From NCBI GenBank assembly GCA_907165275.2, contig OU015650.1, positions 11,872,001 through 11,936,000 of the forward strand: a stretch of 64,000 nucleotides of DNA, written 5' to 3'. The notes under the pieces were generated by a model. It worked only from the letters and a program-made list of their open reading frames with translations. It was not told the DNA's origin and did no database searches. The position numbers were made by a program, and so were the translations under genes. This DNA comes from Zygaena filipendulae. Lineage: Eukaryota > Arthropoda > Insecta > Lepidoptera > Zygaenidae. This document shows positions 33,001 through 43,847 of this stretch, piece after piece (position 1 is the first letter of the stretch; every line of letters begins with the position of its first letter).

Positions 33001-33608
33001 GGGAAGGCTACTCGCATTCCAGACATAAGAGGCGAATGTAGCACAACAGCTCCAACCTCATAGCGAGCTGCCAAGTCAACAGTAGGCACAGTGCCGATGC
33101 TCTGCCCATATAGTATTATGTTCTCAGGACTGATGCCATAGCGTGTCCGCAATGCTTGCCAAGCCGCATCTATGTCAGCGTATAAGTTTTTTTCTGACGG
33201 TTTCCCTCCACTGACTCCATACCCAGAGTAATCATAACTAAATATATTACAATTTATTCTAGTACCTAGCCCTAAATAAAAACTACTCATTTGTCCCAGG
33301 TCTACGGCATTCCCGTGCGAGAACAGTATAGTAAACCGGGCATTAGGACTGCAGCGAACAAAGAGACAAGCGATTCTGTTCCCTCTTGTCGTTCTTGAAT
33401 AGAAGCCTTCGATGTTCTCTTTTTCTCGTTCTGAATATTGCCATTCTGCTCTCTCAGTTAAAGTCATAGAAAATTTAGATCCAGTTTCATCGGGAGTAAA
33501 TGCGTACGTGGGTTCTGGAGGCAGGAATGCAAGCTTAGCAGCGATCTTCCCCGGGCATGGCGGACAACAAAACAGGCAACAGAGTTCACTGAAACTTAAC
33601 CCGTTCAT
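27066..33608 (-). CDS. ABHD17: Alpha/beta hydrolase 17, protein depalmitoylase
   Basis: Three exons (33608-32962, 27677-27545, 27149-27066) give 287 residues, the usual family length. The N-terminus is cysteine-rich ([11 protein letters not shown]), the palmitoylated membrane anchor of the family. The catalytic triad is visible: Ser170 in GQSIG, Asp235 in GTEDEVID and His264 in GAGHND, spaced as in human ABHD17. These enzymes remove palmitate from proteins such as Ras and synaptic scaffolds at the plasma membrane. Intron 1 is 5.3 kb and packed with Helitrons, a SINE and MITEs. The coding end is TGA at 27068-27066. A donor (CAAG|GTGAAAG, 27031) 34 nt later splices in frame to the exon at 26940, so the stop lies fewer than 50 nt before a junction. 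Confidence 0.93.
28119..28290. mobile_element. Foldback MITE in ABHD17 intron 1
   Basis: The ends attttattatgttactgctcc and its partner ggagcagtagcattacaataaaat are imperfect inverted repeats extending to GTTAAC on both sides. Confidence 0.55.
28384..29304 (-). mobile_element. Head-to-tail array of four Helitron copies
   Basis: Units at about 28384-28509 (truncated), 28522-28749, 28768-29052 and 29059-29304 share the end words ctagctgtcccccgcgatttc and acacgtgatttatatatatta, all in the same orientation with a few bases between them. A fifth copy lies in opposite orientation at 29394-29678. The array is in ABHD17 intron 1. Confidence 0.7.
30294..30890 (-). mobile_element. SINE-1, tRNA-derived, with nested MITE
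   Basis: On the minus strand the head carries an A-box-like TGGCGCAGTAGG (30880-30869) and a B-box GGTTCGATTCC (about 30834-30824), so it derives from a tRNA. The body ends in an (ATT)n tail at 30294-30312. A MITE-1 copy interrupts it at 30408-30734. Other copies are at 2637-2825, 3352-3870, 4305-4415, 35440-35530 and 59107-59360. Confidence 0.75.
30408..30734 (-). mobile_element. MITE-1 copy 2, nested in SINE-1
   Basis: AGGCTAGTTTCC and GGAAACTAGCCT bound a 327-bp copy in opposite orientation to the one at 7537. The uninterrupted SINE sequence acatagaattact at 2742 shows the empty site, with AT as the only duplicated bases. Confidence 0.75.
31520..31742 (-). mobile_element. Lep1-like Helitron
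   Basis: Read on the minus strand it begins TCCTACTAATATTACAAATG after A and ends gggcatagctag before T. It includes the usual CATCCAAA repeats and the cccgcgggaa box. It is short, non-coding and complete. Confidence 0.75.
31743..32940. other. Intron sequence with no recognised element
   Basis: AT-rich intron 1 sequence of ABHD17. A palindromic (AAT)n/(ATT)n tract lies at 32100-32180. I see no exon or mobile element ends. Confidence 0.5.
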
Positions 33609-33866
33609 GATGAAAATTTATTTATGTTCATGAAAACAAAATCATAACACACTATCCATTAGAAATCCATAACTCACAAATGACTGGTCATGGCGAAAAT
33701 AAGAAAATTTCACTACGATTGACAGTTCGACAACATTTCAGCCATGACGGTAAAGTGGAGGGGCGGTGAAGGAAGGGGGAGAGGATAGGAATAAGAATAG
33801 GAAACCATTTTTCTTTATGGCAATTGTCATCTTTAAACAACAAAAAAATGTGAAAACAATAACCGC

Positions 33867-34135
33867 CTTCCAAAAAAGGAGGACTGAGGAGGTTCAACTG
33901 TATGTTGTATTATTTTGTATGTTTTGTTCCGCGATTACTCGAAGACGGCTGGACCTATTTGAAAAATTCTTTTTTTTTTAAAGGATAGGTATCCCGAGGT
34001 GATCCCTCATCCCATTGCGTAGACGGATCTACGTCCCATTGTCATGAAGTCAGGAGCACTGTCAGGATCTGATGATGGTATTCTTTAGACATAAGTCTAG
34101 TTAATTTGTGGATGGTATCTTGAACTAATCGAGGC
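33867..34135 (-). repeat. Repeat A copy 3, with micro-insertion
   Basis: It is the reverse complement of the repeat A end and interior. It is interrupted at 34082-34110 by a micro-insertion. The other copies (for example around 5137) give the uninterrupted sequence. Confidence 0.6.
34074..34118. mobile_element. Micro-insertion, copy 5 (29 bp, 8-bp TSD)
   Basis: On the minus strand the insert (34110-34082) starts CACAAATTAACTAGACTTAT. The exact 8-bp repeat GATGGTAT occurs at 34074-34081 and 34111-34118. The paralogous repeat A copies show a single copy of this site. Confidence 0.8.
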
Positions 34136-34249
34136 TTTTGAATATTGAAATATCTGTCTGTCAGTGTCACATGACTCTGTCAATACGGCCACGTAGTGAT
34201 TACCTTCTCTCTGAATACGGCAGTGACATCTATTATTTTAATTTTCTCA

Positions 34250-34830
34250 GTGGCGGGATTTCTAGCAGAGTGGATGTCAGTTTTAGTTCTTTGTTTTGCA
34301 AATTAGTTTATCGTGATTAATATTGTGTGAATATGGTGAATTTTGCATAATAGTGATCCATTAGTGATGAACAGTGTGCGGAAACAGTGAAATAAGATGA
34401 AATAGGGCGTTCATCGGGAGGTTTTCGTTTTACTATACAACTTCCCACAGAGCGTTCTATTAAGGTCCAACTGTAAAGATTTGCTGCCAAAAGTTTCGGT
34501 AAAGCATCGAAATGCATTTCGATGTAAATAACTTCAGAAGAAGAAAAAATATACTAATGAATTGGCTATATGGACTAAGTTTCCTTCTGCCTTCCCCGAG
34601 GGGGTAAACTTCACCAAAAAAAATATTTAATTTTCTCAGGTAATTTTTCGCTAGTGACGTCATTTCGCGTTTTGGCGGTAAATTCAAAAGTTCCTAACTT
34701 TGAAACGCTCTATTTAATTAATTTATTCGTATATTTTTTTCTTTTTCTTGCTTTGTTGTTTAAGTAGGCCATATATCTTTAAAATAGACTGGAAAAAAAA
34801 TTCATGCAAGTGCCATATTGCAAAGTGTAA
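34250..34830 (+). repeat. Repeat C copy 2 joined to repeat D
   Basis: 34250-34625 matches 17721-18116. 34640-34830 (tgacgtcatttcgcg through ttcatgcaagtgcc) matches 47384-47540 in reverse orientation. No coding frame is supported. 34831-36500 shows only a SINE-1 fragment at 35440-35530. Confidence 0.55.
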
Positions 34831-36503
34831 TAAGCGCTTAAAGCGATTGAGCAGCAAGCGCCTTCACAGGTTGCTTTTTGTTTGAAAAGAATTTTTTTTT
34901 ATAACTTTTTTATTTCATGAACATGCCGTATACTTTTAACCTTGGAAATATTTGCAGCTAATTTTGTCACGCCTTCTATAAGTTCATTTCATAAATGGGA
35001 CGAACGCAAAAATTTGCTAATTATGCTGTTAATAAATAAAAATGAAAATAAATGGTAATATTTAAGGAGATATCACAGTGTTATTCATAATATGCAGTCA
35101 TTTTATGATAGAAATAAAGATCAATAACATATTAAAATGTAAAATACACGTTGGTAAGTAGGTAAAGCATAAATTCATATTATTCACAAATGAAACAAAT
35201 AACTTAAAACCTTTCTCTATAAATGAAATCTAAATATAAGCAATATTTTTTTAGTATTGTTCATTAAAGCAGGAAACAGAGGAGAAACTAGCGCCACTCC
35301 AAAATAATTTTTATATCTTCTAAGTCTCTCAAAACATTTCATTTAAAAAGTACCTAACCATTATGATACTAACTAAAATAAGCTACTTAATGGGTACGTA
35401 CTCTAATTTTTCATGATGTGTGTGTGATAGTTAAGCTAATAATAATAAACCACATCACAACACACAGATCTACTTGATCCCACAGTAAGCTATTATTAGC
35501 TTGTGTCGTGGAAACCAAGCAAACGTGTATTTTAAGGTCAATATTTTTTGTGTTCATTAAAATGCTTACAAGTACCTATTACAATTGTACAGTATAATAG
35601 GTATCTATTTAGGGCTTTAGCCGAACATGTTTGACTTTTTATGTGTCCAGGCAAATATTTTCTCCTGCGGCCTGTGCGGCTTTTGCGTCGCTTTTTGTTT
35701 GGCTGCCGCGCAGGACAAATGTCGAGCGCAAGTAGAGCCGCGACCTTTGTTCGCGTAATTCCATGAAATAAGTAGGTAAGTTTTTATAATATTATAAAAT
35801 ATTGTTTGTTTGTGTTTGTTTGGAACATACCTAAAGTCTTTAAAAAGCTATGATAAGCTATAAAAAATATGTCCAGCTTTTAGGGTAAAATGTCTGGCCA
35901 AATTAAGCGCCAGGTCCGGTTTTTGTGTTTTTGGACCAGACAACCATATATTTTTTGCACAACAAAATTAGTAAACTGCGAAATTCATAAGTAACGGAGT
36001 AATGACTTTCACTGATTGGACGTTTTCACAGATCAGTGTATCTTTCCTTCGGAACCCAGAACTCTAGCGCAGAATCACACGTTCCAATCACCAGAACTCC
36101 GTTTAGATAACGTAACTGAAAAAAAAGCTATTATTAATATTGCACTTTTACCTAGCAATTTTACACTATACAAAAGCATTTTGACCAACAGCAACGGATA
36201 AAAATCATTAGAACCCCAAGTTCATTGGTCCTTAACCAAGCGCCCTTCACCTATGAAGTGCTTAGGTACGCCGAAGGTTTCCAGCGTATGCTTAAGACTC
36301 GACGATATAATTTAACAAATATTAACTCTAAATAATATTCAAACAGGGTCCATTTTAGGTTTTTAAAAATCCTCCAAATATAAGTTTCATTACCTTTAGA
36401 GCTCACTAGTGCCGGGCCCTAGCCTTTGATCAGGGTAGTGAGATTGTCTTTCAACGCAGTAGTCAGCGCTTTCAGTTTACATGAATTGTACTTTATGTTA
36501 AAT

Positions 36504-36660
36504 CCTACTAATATTATAAATGTGAAAGTGAGGATGTTTGTTACTCAATCACGCAAAAAAGTCTGAACGAATTTGGATGAAATTTGGCATGCACGTTGTC
36601 AGGGGTACAAAGAAGGACATAGGATAATTTTTATCCAGGAATTTCCGCGAGAACTCGGGA
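36504..36660 (+). mobile_element. Lep1-like Helitron, 3'-truncated
   Basis: It begins TCCTACTAATATTATAAATG and runs to the cgcgagaactc box, where the similarity stops before any CTAG. Confidence 0.6.
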
Positions 36661-36993
36661 TATTATGTAACTTTTCTATTATTTTTCGGTTGCAATCAAA
36701 AATATGACGGTTTTGCGATTACACGTTGTGACCATGTAGTGATTTGGTGATTACCTTCTCTCTGGTTGTGACACCTGCCATATCTGGCAATCAACCAAAA
36801 TAAACATACTTCAAAAGTTGAAAACTCAGAAGAATAAGGTTGAAGCTGTCTAAACATAATTAATTAATCACAAAATCGTTTGTTCTCTGATAGAAACTGA
36901 AATATGATAGCAATAAAAGTTACATAATTGCCCTACAGAAAACTCATTTAATTTTTTAATTGCAAGAAATGTTCTTAGAAGTTATGTGCCGAT

Positions 36994-37675
36994 CATTAAA
37001 AATGTATATCCGCGGATAAGGATCCGAATACGGATAAATGGTGTCCAGCTCGGCGGATACGGATACGGATCTTAACTTTTTTTACTCAATCGATATGGGT
37101 GCGCGTGACTTTGAACATTTTCTAGGTTTAGTTTTCATTCAGTTTTTTATATTTTTGGTTTATAAGTGCATTAGTTGTGCCCCGCGGTTTCACCCGCGTT
37201 AATTTCAGAGTTCCCGCGGGAATTCCGGGATAGAAAGTACCCTATGTGTTAATCTGATGTATAAGCTATATTATTGTAAAGTTTCATTTAAACCATCCAG
37301 TAGTTTTTGGGTGAAAGAGTAACAAACAAACATACATCCATCCATCCATCCATACATACTTAGAAACTTTCGCGTTTATAATATTAGCAGGATGTCAATA
37401 AAGAATTTTATTATTATTATTATAGTTGACGCCACTTGACGCTTTGCTTAGGACATACCAATCAATATGTTTTGATTTGTATTGCGCGGGTCTTTCTTTT
37501 GTTTTGTTTATAATATTATCTGAATAGAATTTAAGTTTTTCATTGCTGTCTTATCACCTGTACATAGAATTCCATCTATGTATTGAAAATAATGTAAAAG
37601 ATCCTCCAAAAAAGTAGCAGATACTGATACGGATCTTTCTTCTCCGGATATCCACGGATACGGACATCACTAGTT
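36994..37675. mobile_element. hAT-like degenerate element with nested Helitron
   Basis: The ends are built of ggatacggat/atccgtatcc words in inverted arrangement (atatccgcggataaggatcc; ctccggatatccacggatac). A complete Lep1-like Helitron on the minus strand lies inside at about 37165-37392. I could not define a target duplication. Confidence 0.4.
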
Positions 37676-37781
37676 GTTAGTAATAAATCATGGCCTTGGT
37701 TTCCACGATATAAGTCTTTAAGTTTAGCGTGAGATGGTAGGTTTTAATTCATGTAATATAATCTATGCAAATGAAACTATA

Positions 37782-40700
37782 TTATTGACCATACACCATT
37801 TGCTTGCGGTTCACAATACAGTAGAAAAGTGGACAGTGATTTACCTGGGTGACATCAAACGTGCTAGTCTTCAGACTACTGTACTCGTGTGGTGGAAACG
37901 AATTGTAGAAGAACTTAATTTCACCTCTATCTGAACAAACTATCATGCTGCCCTGGCTTTGATGACAGCCAGTTATTTTACTGCAGGGCTTAGTGATTTC
38001 CGGTTCAGGCCATATTTGATGTGTTTTGAGATATTTATACTCTTCAGGGTGCATAAGATGTAAAGAACCTTTAGAGTCACCAATGTACAAGGAAGCTGGG
38101 CTCCAATTTATACACACTGGATAAGCTTTCTCAGTTGGAAGCTTTATATCATTAACAAGAAGTTTTCCAGCTACTTTATCCCAGACGGCAAGGGTTCTGT
38201 CTTCACTCACAGAGGCAACCATATTGTTAAAAGTGTCAAGAGCCAGCACTGGTCCTCTGTGTGGCCTATACGTATTAATAGGACTAGTACCCACGCGGAT
38301 ATCGAAACTTAGTATCTTTTTGGAATATAAGCCTGCCATAATTACATTATCACATGTAATCACTGACAGAGCAGACATTCCACACCTGGAAAGTAAAAAA
38401 AAAAAGTTTTAATTTTCGAAGTTTAAAGTTTAATGAGTACATTTACCATTTTGGTAAAAATATTCAATGTACAGAATCGCAGATTCTACTCTTTTATTAT
38501 ATTATTGACTAGCTGTCCCGCGCGGTTTCACCTGCGATAATTTTGAAGTTCCCGCGGAATTTTTCCATACAAACTTTGCAACCCCTTTTCATCCCCATAG
38601 GGGTTGAATTTTCAAAAATCCTTTGTTATCGGATGCCTATGTCATACAAAGAACACACCCTCCAAGTTTCAGGTCTCTACGATAATTGGTTTAAGCTGTG
38701 TGTTGATCCATCAGTCATTCAGGACAAAGCAGTTTATATGTATAGATAATAAGACTTATTAATATATATGTATAATTAGATAATTAATTAAATAATCAGT
38801 AATTTCTTAATAATATGACACTTTTGTTGAAATAATTTCATTGAATTGAATTAGTGTTGTTAGTGAGTTATGTCAGAGGTAGTTATTCCGGTCAATTTTT
38901 TTAAGAAAAGAACTGCAATCTGCCATTCAGTTTGAACATAAATTTTGTGGAATACTTACTGGAATGTTTCAACACAAGTAAATTCGGTTTCCAAGTCCCA
39001 TGCCTTAACCGTATTGTCCCATGATGCAGAATAAATCATTGAAGCATTATCAATATTGTCTGAGGCTAAATCCCAAATCCAGCCAGCATGTGCATCATGA
39101 CGGATCTGTTTGGGTTTTGTGTCAGTCAGTGTTGTCGTGTTCTCACTCTTGTCATGTGGTTGTATGTCCAGCACATTCCACAACGCCATGCTGCGGTCGC
39201 GCCCACCAGATATACATATTTCACCGTTCTACAAAAAAAAAAAATTACAGTTGAAAAGGGGTTGCAGTTAAAGTGGCCTCAGTAATGAATAACCTTTTCT
39301 TACAATGGACATGTTGACTAATTTTTAATTTTTAGTCCGTCTTGTAGATTAATAAAAAATATTGGACACGTATTTTTTCTTTTTTTACGTAATCAAAAAA
39401 TAACGGCGATATATTGAGTTGAAATTTCGCATGACGTCACTATTCTGACAGTTTGTATGGCGGTTTTAGCTGTTAGTGACGTCACGACCCCCTCACCCTA
39501 AACTTTAATGCGCTTTATCTCTGTATATTTTAATTTATTTAAAAAAAGCAAAAAATTGTTTTTTTATTTTCTAACTGACGGACTAATTAGAATTTCGATT
39601 TTCAAAAGTAGTCCATAACCCCATTGTCCCTGAAACTGTAACTCAGTGTTTGGGCATGAACCAGTCAAATCATTGGCAATGAATGAGGTGTTAGCTTTAG
39701 AACGCGCGTGAATTTTCATAATTTTAATTACCATTGTAATATTAGATTCAATCATATTCTTGCTTTATAAGAGCAATTTTTGTATTACAAAGGTATTAGT
39801 TTCTCAAAAAAGATTTGTTACTACTTAGTTAAATTTCGTATTTGATTTTTTCATTTTCTAATTGTAAGTTTATCTAAAATCTATTTTCACACAAAATATT
39901 TTTTTTTAATAATAATAATATGCATATTTAGTGCCATTTAGTAGCTACTTAATTTATTAACAGTGACAGATTACAATGCTCCTCTGGTACTTTTAATTGT
40001 AAATACCTACTATGAGTTAACAGATAGCACTATAAGCAATTCAAAGTGCAACTGTTGCTAAGTAGCTATATTTAATCTAGTTAGGAGATGAGTTATCGAG
40101 GTAACTGTAAAGTGCTCGTGGTTTTATATTCTCTGTCCAACTAACACACGGGTCTTAGAATTTTTTTAGATTTAGGCCCACCAATGCACTAAGACTAATA
40201 AACAATCTTCCTAATTTCAATTACGTAAATAACACATTTTATTGTTCCACATAAAATTATGAATACATGTCCATACTAAAATCATTGGTATAAATGTATG
40301 GTAAATAAATTTTATGATGAATGTAATGTGAGATAAATTTTATGTGAATCAATATGATTCTGTGAATACTCAAAGATACAAAATCATCTGAGGATATCCT
40401 TACATTAACTAACAGGACAGTGTCAACTGAAGCAAAGTGTACATCTTTCACTACAATGTGTCGCATTGTTTCCGTCACATTAAGCCACTTCTTCTCCTCA
40501 GAATCAATTTCTACACAGATTTCTTGCCAGTCTATTTGTTTACTGTCCCATAGTTTTAAATGTGGCAATGCTGGAAATCTACCTTTAATTTTGCTGTGTA
40601 TTCTATATTTCCATAGATGGTCATCGGCTAATATATCACCAAACCGACTGCAAACTTTGCTGAATGTATACTTTAAAAAATTTGCATCCAAAAATGTGCA

Positions 40701-40974
40701 AATTTTTAATATAATCTGTAAAAAAATTGTTTTTTTTTTCTATCATTAGGATAATAATGTTACCTATAAGAAAAACTTAGTAGGTACTGCAGATATTTAA
40801 AACAAAGTTTGAAAATTTTACAGTTTCAACTATGGTTACCTCGACAGGCATATTCAACAATGTGGGCTCAGCAGGCTCATAAACATCATTCTTCAAATAA
40901 ATGTCTGAGGAATTATTACATTCGTTTTCAATGTTCACTATTTCATCTTTTACAGCTTTCAGTATTTCACACAT
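37782..40974 (-). CDS. FBXW9: F-box/WD40 protein, FBXW9-like
   Basis: Four exons (40974-40840, 40715-40404, 39228-38960, 38385-37782) join with matching phases to 439 residues, close to vertebrate FBXW9. The junction of exons 1 and 2 builds the F-box (LLNMPVEIILKICTFLD, then SKVCSRFG). WD40 signatures follow: SGGRDRSMALWN, SASWDNTVKAWD, SVSEDRTLAVWD and SDRGEIKFFY. F-box/WD proteins present substrates to SCF ubiquitin ligases; the substrate of this one is not known to me. The last exon contains a possible donor (CAG|GTAAAT at about 37844), but the length fits termination at 37782. Intron 2 holds a diverged MITE-1, and intron 3 holds a Helitron. Confidence 0.85.
38511..38760 (-). mobile_element. 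Helitron in FBXW9 intron 3
   Basis: ctagctgtcccgcgcggtttcacc opens it on +, and the interior (ccccttttcatcccc, acaaagaacacaccctcc) matches the Helitron at 58693-58942. A short piece of the tagaatccgcgattctg subfamily (38455-38505) precedes it. Confidence 0.6.
39316..39605 (-). mobile_element. MITE-1 copy 3, diverged
   Basis: It matches the interior of the MITE-1 copies from tagtccgtcttgtagatt to gacggactaattagaatttcg. The terminal repeats have decayed. Two TGACGTCA palindromes remain (near 39432 and 39477). Confidence 0.6.
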
Positions 40975-41445
40975 TTTAATAGATTATTTTAGTACAGATT
41001 GGTCTCATCAACACAAGAATCTTTTGGATGACTGTTCACTTTCCGTTTGCGAATGTCTTTATATGGAAGTCGATGCAACTTATCACAACTGCAAATCATT
41101 TTTATAATAAACCTCAACAATTAAAAATCTTCTGGTAATTTACGATAACTAGGTAGGTACTGTGTGATTAATGAATGCTTGGGTATTTACGATCAAGTAG
41201 AGTACAATATTAACAAAAAAGTGACTGCAAAAATATATTTATTGGACTGTAGGACTGTGCAATAGCTAGGTACCTACTTACTTTTGAACTTATGATTCGG
41301 TATAATTTTTTTAAATTTTTAATTAAAATACCGTCAATTACGACTTGCAAGGATTGTTAATTTTCTTCTGAAAAAACCTTGACACAATGTAAGAAACTTG
41401 ATGAAAGTTTAACAAAACGAAAAAAACCACAATTTTGTCTAGACG

Positions 41446-41478
41446 CAATCACACCACAAATTAATTAGACAATCACAC
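41446..41478. mobile_element. Micro-insertion, copy 6 (15 bp, 9-bp TSD)
   Basis: The shortest member: the insert CACAAATTAATTAGA at 41455-41469 lies between exact 9-bp repeats CAATCACAC (41446-41454, 41470-41478). It sits just outside the poly(T) end of the LINE at 41489. Confidence 0.7.
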
Positions 41479-41483
41479 ACAGT

Positions 41484-41488
<5 letters not shown>

Positions 41489-41529
<41 letters not shown>

Positions 41530-43800
41530 GCAATTGTCATTAATGACATTGTTGCCAGTGTCGCGTTAATTTAATTTGCAAAAAGGATTTAAAATGAACG
41601 AGCGAAAATTTTGGGCGTTCGTTGTAATAAGAATAGAGAAATGGGATGGGCTATGTACAATACAACAAGACAGAAATTATATACTTATACTTAAATAAAT
41701 AAGAGAATATGAGCGAATAATAAGTCATAATTTAATGTCGTTAAAAGTAAGAAAGTCTACTAGGATTTTATAAATTTTGAAGTCTAAAGAGTGAAGAAGG
41801 GTGATGATGGGTGTGGGGAGTGGAATTTTACAGAATACAAGGTCAGAAAATAAATAATTATGGTTAAAACGAGGACATGAAAAGATGACGTGATTAAGGT
41901 CTCCTTCGGAGAGACCACATTCACACAAAGATGAATTAAGGCAATGAATTTTGTGAAGATGAACTGGGATGCAACAGTGACCTAACCTCATACGAATAAT
42001 CGAGGAGCAGATTTTTTTGTTGAAATTCCATCGGGAAAACCAGGGTTTATTAGGGATACTTGGTTGGATTACCCCAAACCAAGCACCCTTTGATTTTTTA
42101 GATTTATCCCAGAGGGCAGACCAAGTTTTATATAGGGACTGTTTCGGGAGAGATATAAGATCATGGCAATAACATCGGAACGGCACCCTGTCACCGCAGA
42201 CAATGGCGTCCTTGGCAACCAAGTCCACACGCTCATTGCCAGCAATGCCAGCGTGCCCCGGAATCCAAGCCATTGCCAGCTCGTGACCTTGATTAATATA
42301 AGATTTTACGGCTGCTTTAATTTCGAAAATAATTGGGTTGTTGTTTTTTGAAAAGGGATTTGAAATTAGGGCCTGGAGGGAGCTACGGGAATCGGAGAAA
42401 ATAAGGCATTTGTGGAGTTTGAAAAGAAGAGCGTACTTAACACTATTGAGAATGGCTAAAGATTCCCCAGTAAAAACCGAGGACTCTGGGGGACATTTAA
42501 TTTTTTGAACTATATTATATTCTTCGTGGAATACTCCCACACCCACACATCCATGCTGAGAGAGTTTAGAAGCATCAGCGTAGATGGAATGCCAACCACG
42601 CCAGTTTCTTTTCATTATTTCGCGATGGTATGCGTTGGCGTGTTTATCACCTTTACAAATGTCAAAGTTTAAAATGACTGGAGGCTGATAGATTATTGTT
42701 TCGTAATCGAAATCAAAAACTGGGAGATTGGATGAACGGTGGACAGAATTTTTTATACATTTTATTTTGCCAAAGCTTTTCATCAAAGGGGAGGGGCATT
42801 TGTTTGTCCAGAAACGGGATTTAAGAGAGAACTCGCAAAGAAGTTGGAGTTTAGGGAAAATAGGATGGGAGGCAAATTGATAAACACGAAAGAGGAAGCG
42901 ATCTGAAAGAAACTGTCTACGCTGAGAAAGAGGAGGATCGCCACATTCTACCTGTAATGCGTTGATGGGACTAGAACGCATCGCTCCAGAAATGATGCGT
43001 AATGCCTTAGCCTGTATTTGGTCAAGTTTCTGAAGAGCGCCCTTATTTGCTGGTTCGAGCAGAAATGTACCGTAGTCCAGAACACTACGGATGATGGCAT
43101 TATATAATAACTTAAGAGAGAAAGGGTGGGCACCCCACCAAACACCTGATAAGCATCTCAAAATGTTGATGTTTTTCTGCGATTTGTTCACTATGTACTC
43201 ACAGTGCGGAGAACCACTTAATTTAGAGTCGAGAATAACGCCTAGAAATTTAAAATATGGTTTTATCGGGATTTGAAGGCCACCCACTTCTACACTGATT
43301 GCCGGGATCTTTCTTTTCCTTGAAAATACCACTACTGCACTTTTTGAGGGGGATAATTCAAGGCCATTAGAGCAAATCCAATTATTAAGAGATGATAAAG
43401 ACTCTGTCACTGTTGCGGCTGCTGTAGAAATATTGTTGTGGGAGTAGTACAAAAGAATGTCGTCTGCATATTGAAGGATTCTGCAGAGACCACGTGATAA
43501 GTCTAGGTCATGTGTATAAATATTATAAAGAAGGGGGCTCAAGACGGACCCTTGAGGAAGGCCTTTCCAAATAGATCTGCGAGAGGAAATTCCAGGGTCA
43601 TCGCAGCGGAAGTGGACAGTTCTATCAGAGAGCATGTTTATAATGAGTTGGCCTAGTTTCTTCGGGATCGACAAGGCATTAAGTTTTTCCATGAAAAGAG
43701 GGAGGCGGACATTATCATAGGCAGCAGATATATCTAAAAATGCGGCAACAACAGACTCATTTCGGGTAAATGCCAGTCTTATATCAGTTGTAAAGATTGC
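41489..43800 (-). mobile_element. 5'-truncated LINE-2
   Basis: A poly(T) run at 41489-41526 marks the 3' poly(A) on the minus strand. A 3'UTR (41527-41724) and an ORF2 part follow. The copy starts within the reverse transcriptase, so ORF1 and the endonuclease are absent. The truncation point is near 43796, where similarity to the other LINE (IFTTDIRLAF) begins. Confidence 0.85.
41725..43800 (-). pseudogene. LINE-2 ORF2 fragment (RT-RNase H)
   Basis: The open frame of about 690 codons includes reverse transcriptase boxes (FLDISAAYDNV, GLPQGSVLSPLLYN, LQYADDILLYY), RNase H (YADASKLS, GESLA, FSDSRS, AWIPGHAGIAGNERVD) and the C-terminal CECGLSEGDLNHVIFSC motif. It has no internal stop, so it inserted recently relative to its decay. 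It has no endonuclease and no start of its own. It is a relative of the full-length LINE at 8439-14154, with only moderate protein identity. Confidence 0.85.
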
Positions 43801-43847
43801 AATGCACACTATAACTATATAACTAGACATATGGCTAATGTATACGT

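Noticed and set aside
40901..41107. 68-codon + strand frame
   Set aside because: It is antisense to FBXW9 exon 1 and its upstream region.
43820..43836. aactagacatatgg as another micro-insertion at the 5' end of LINE-2
   Set aside because: The constant CACAAATT end is absent and no flanking repeat is visible.
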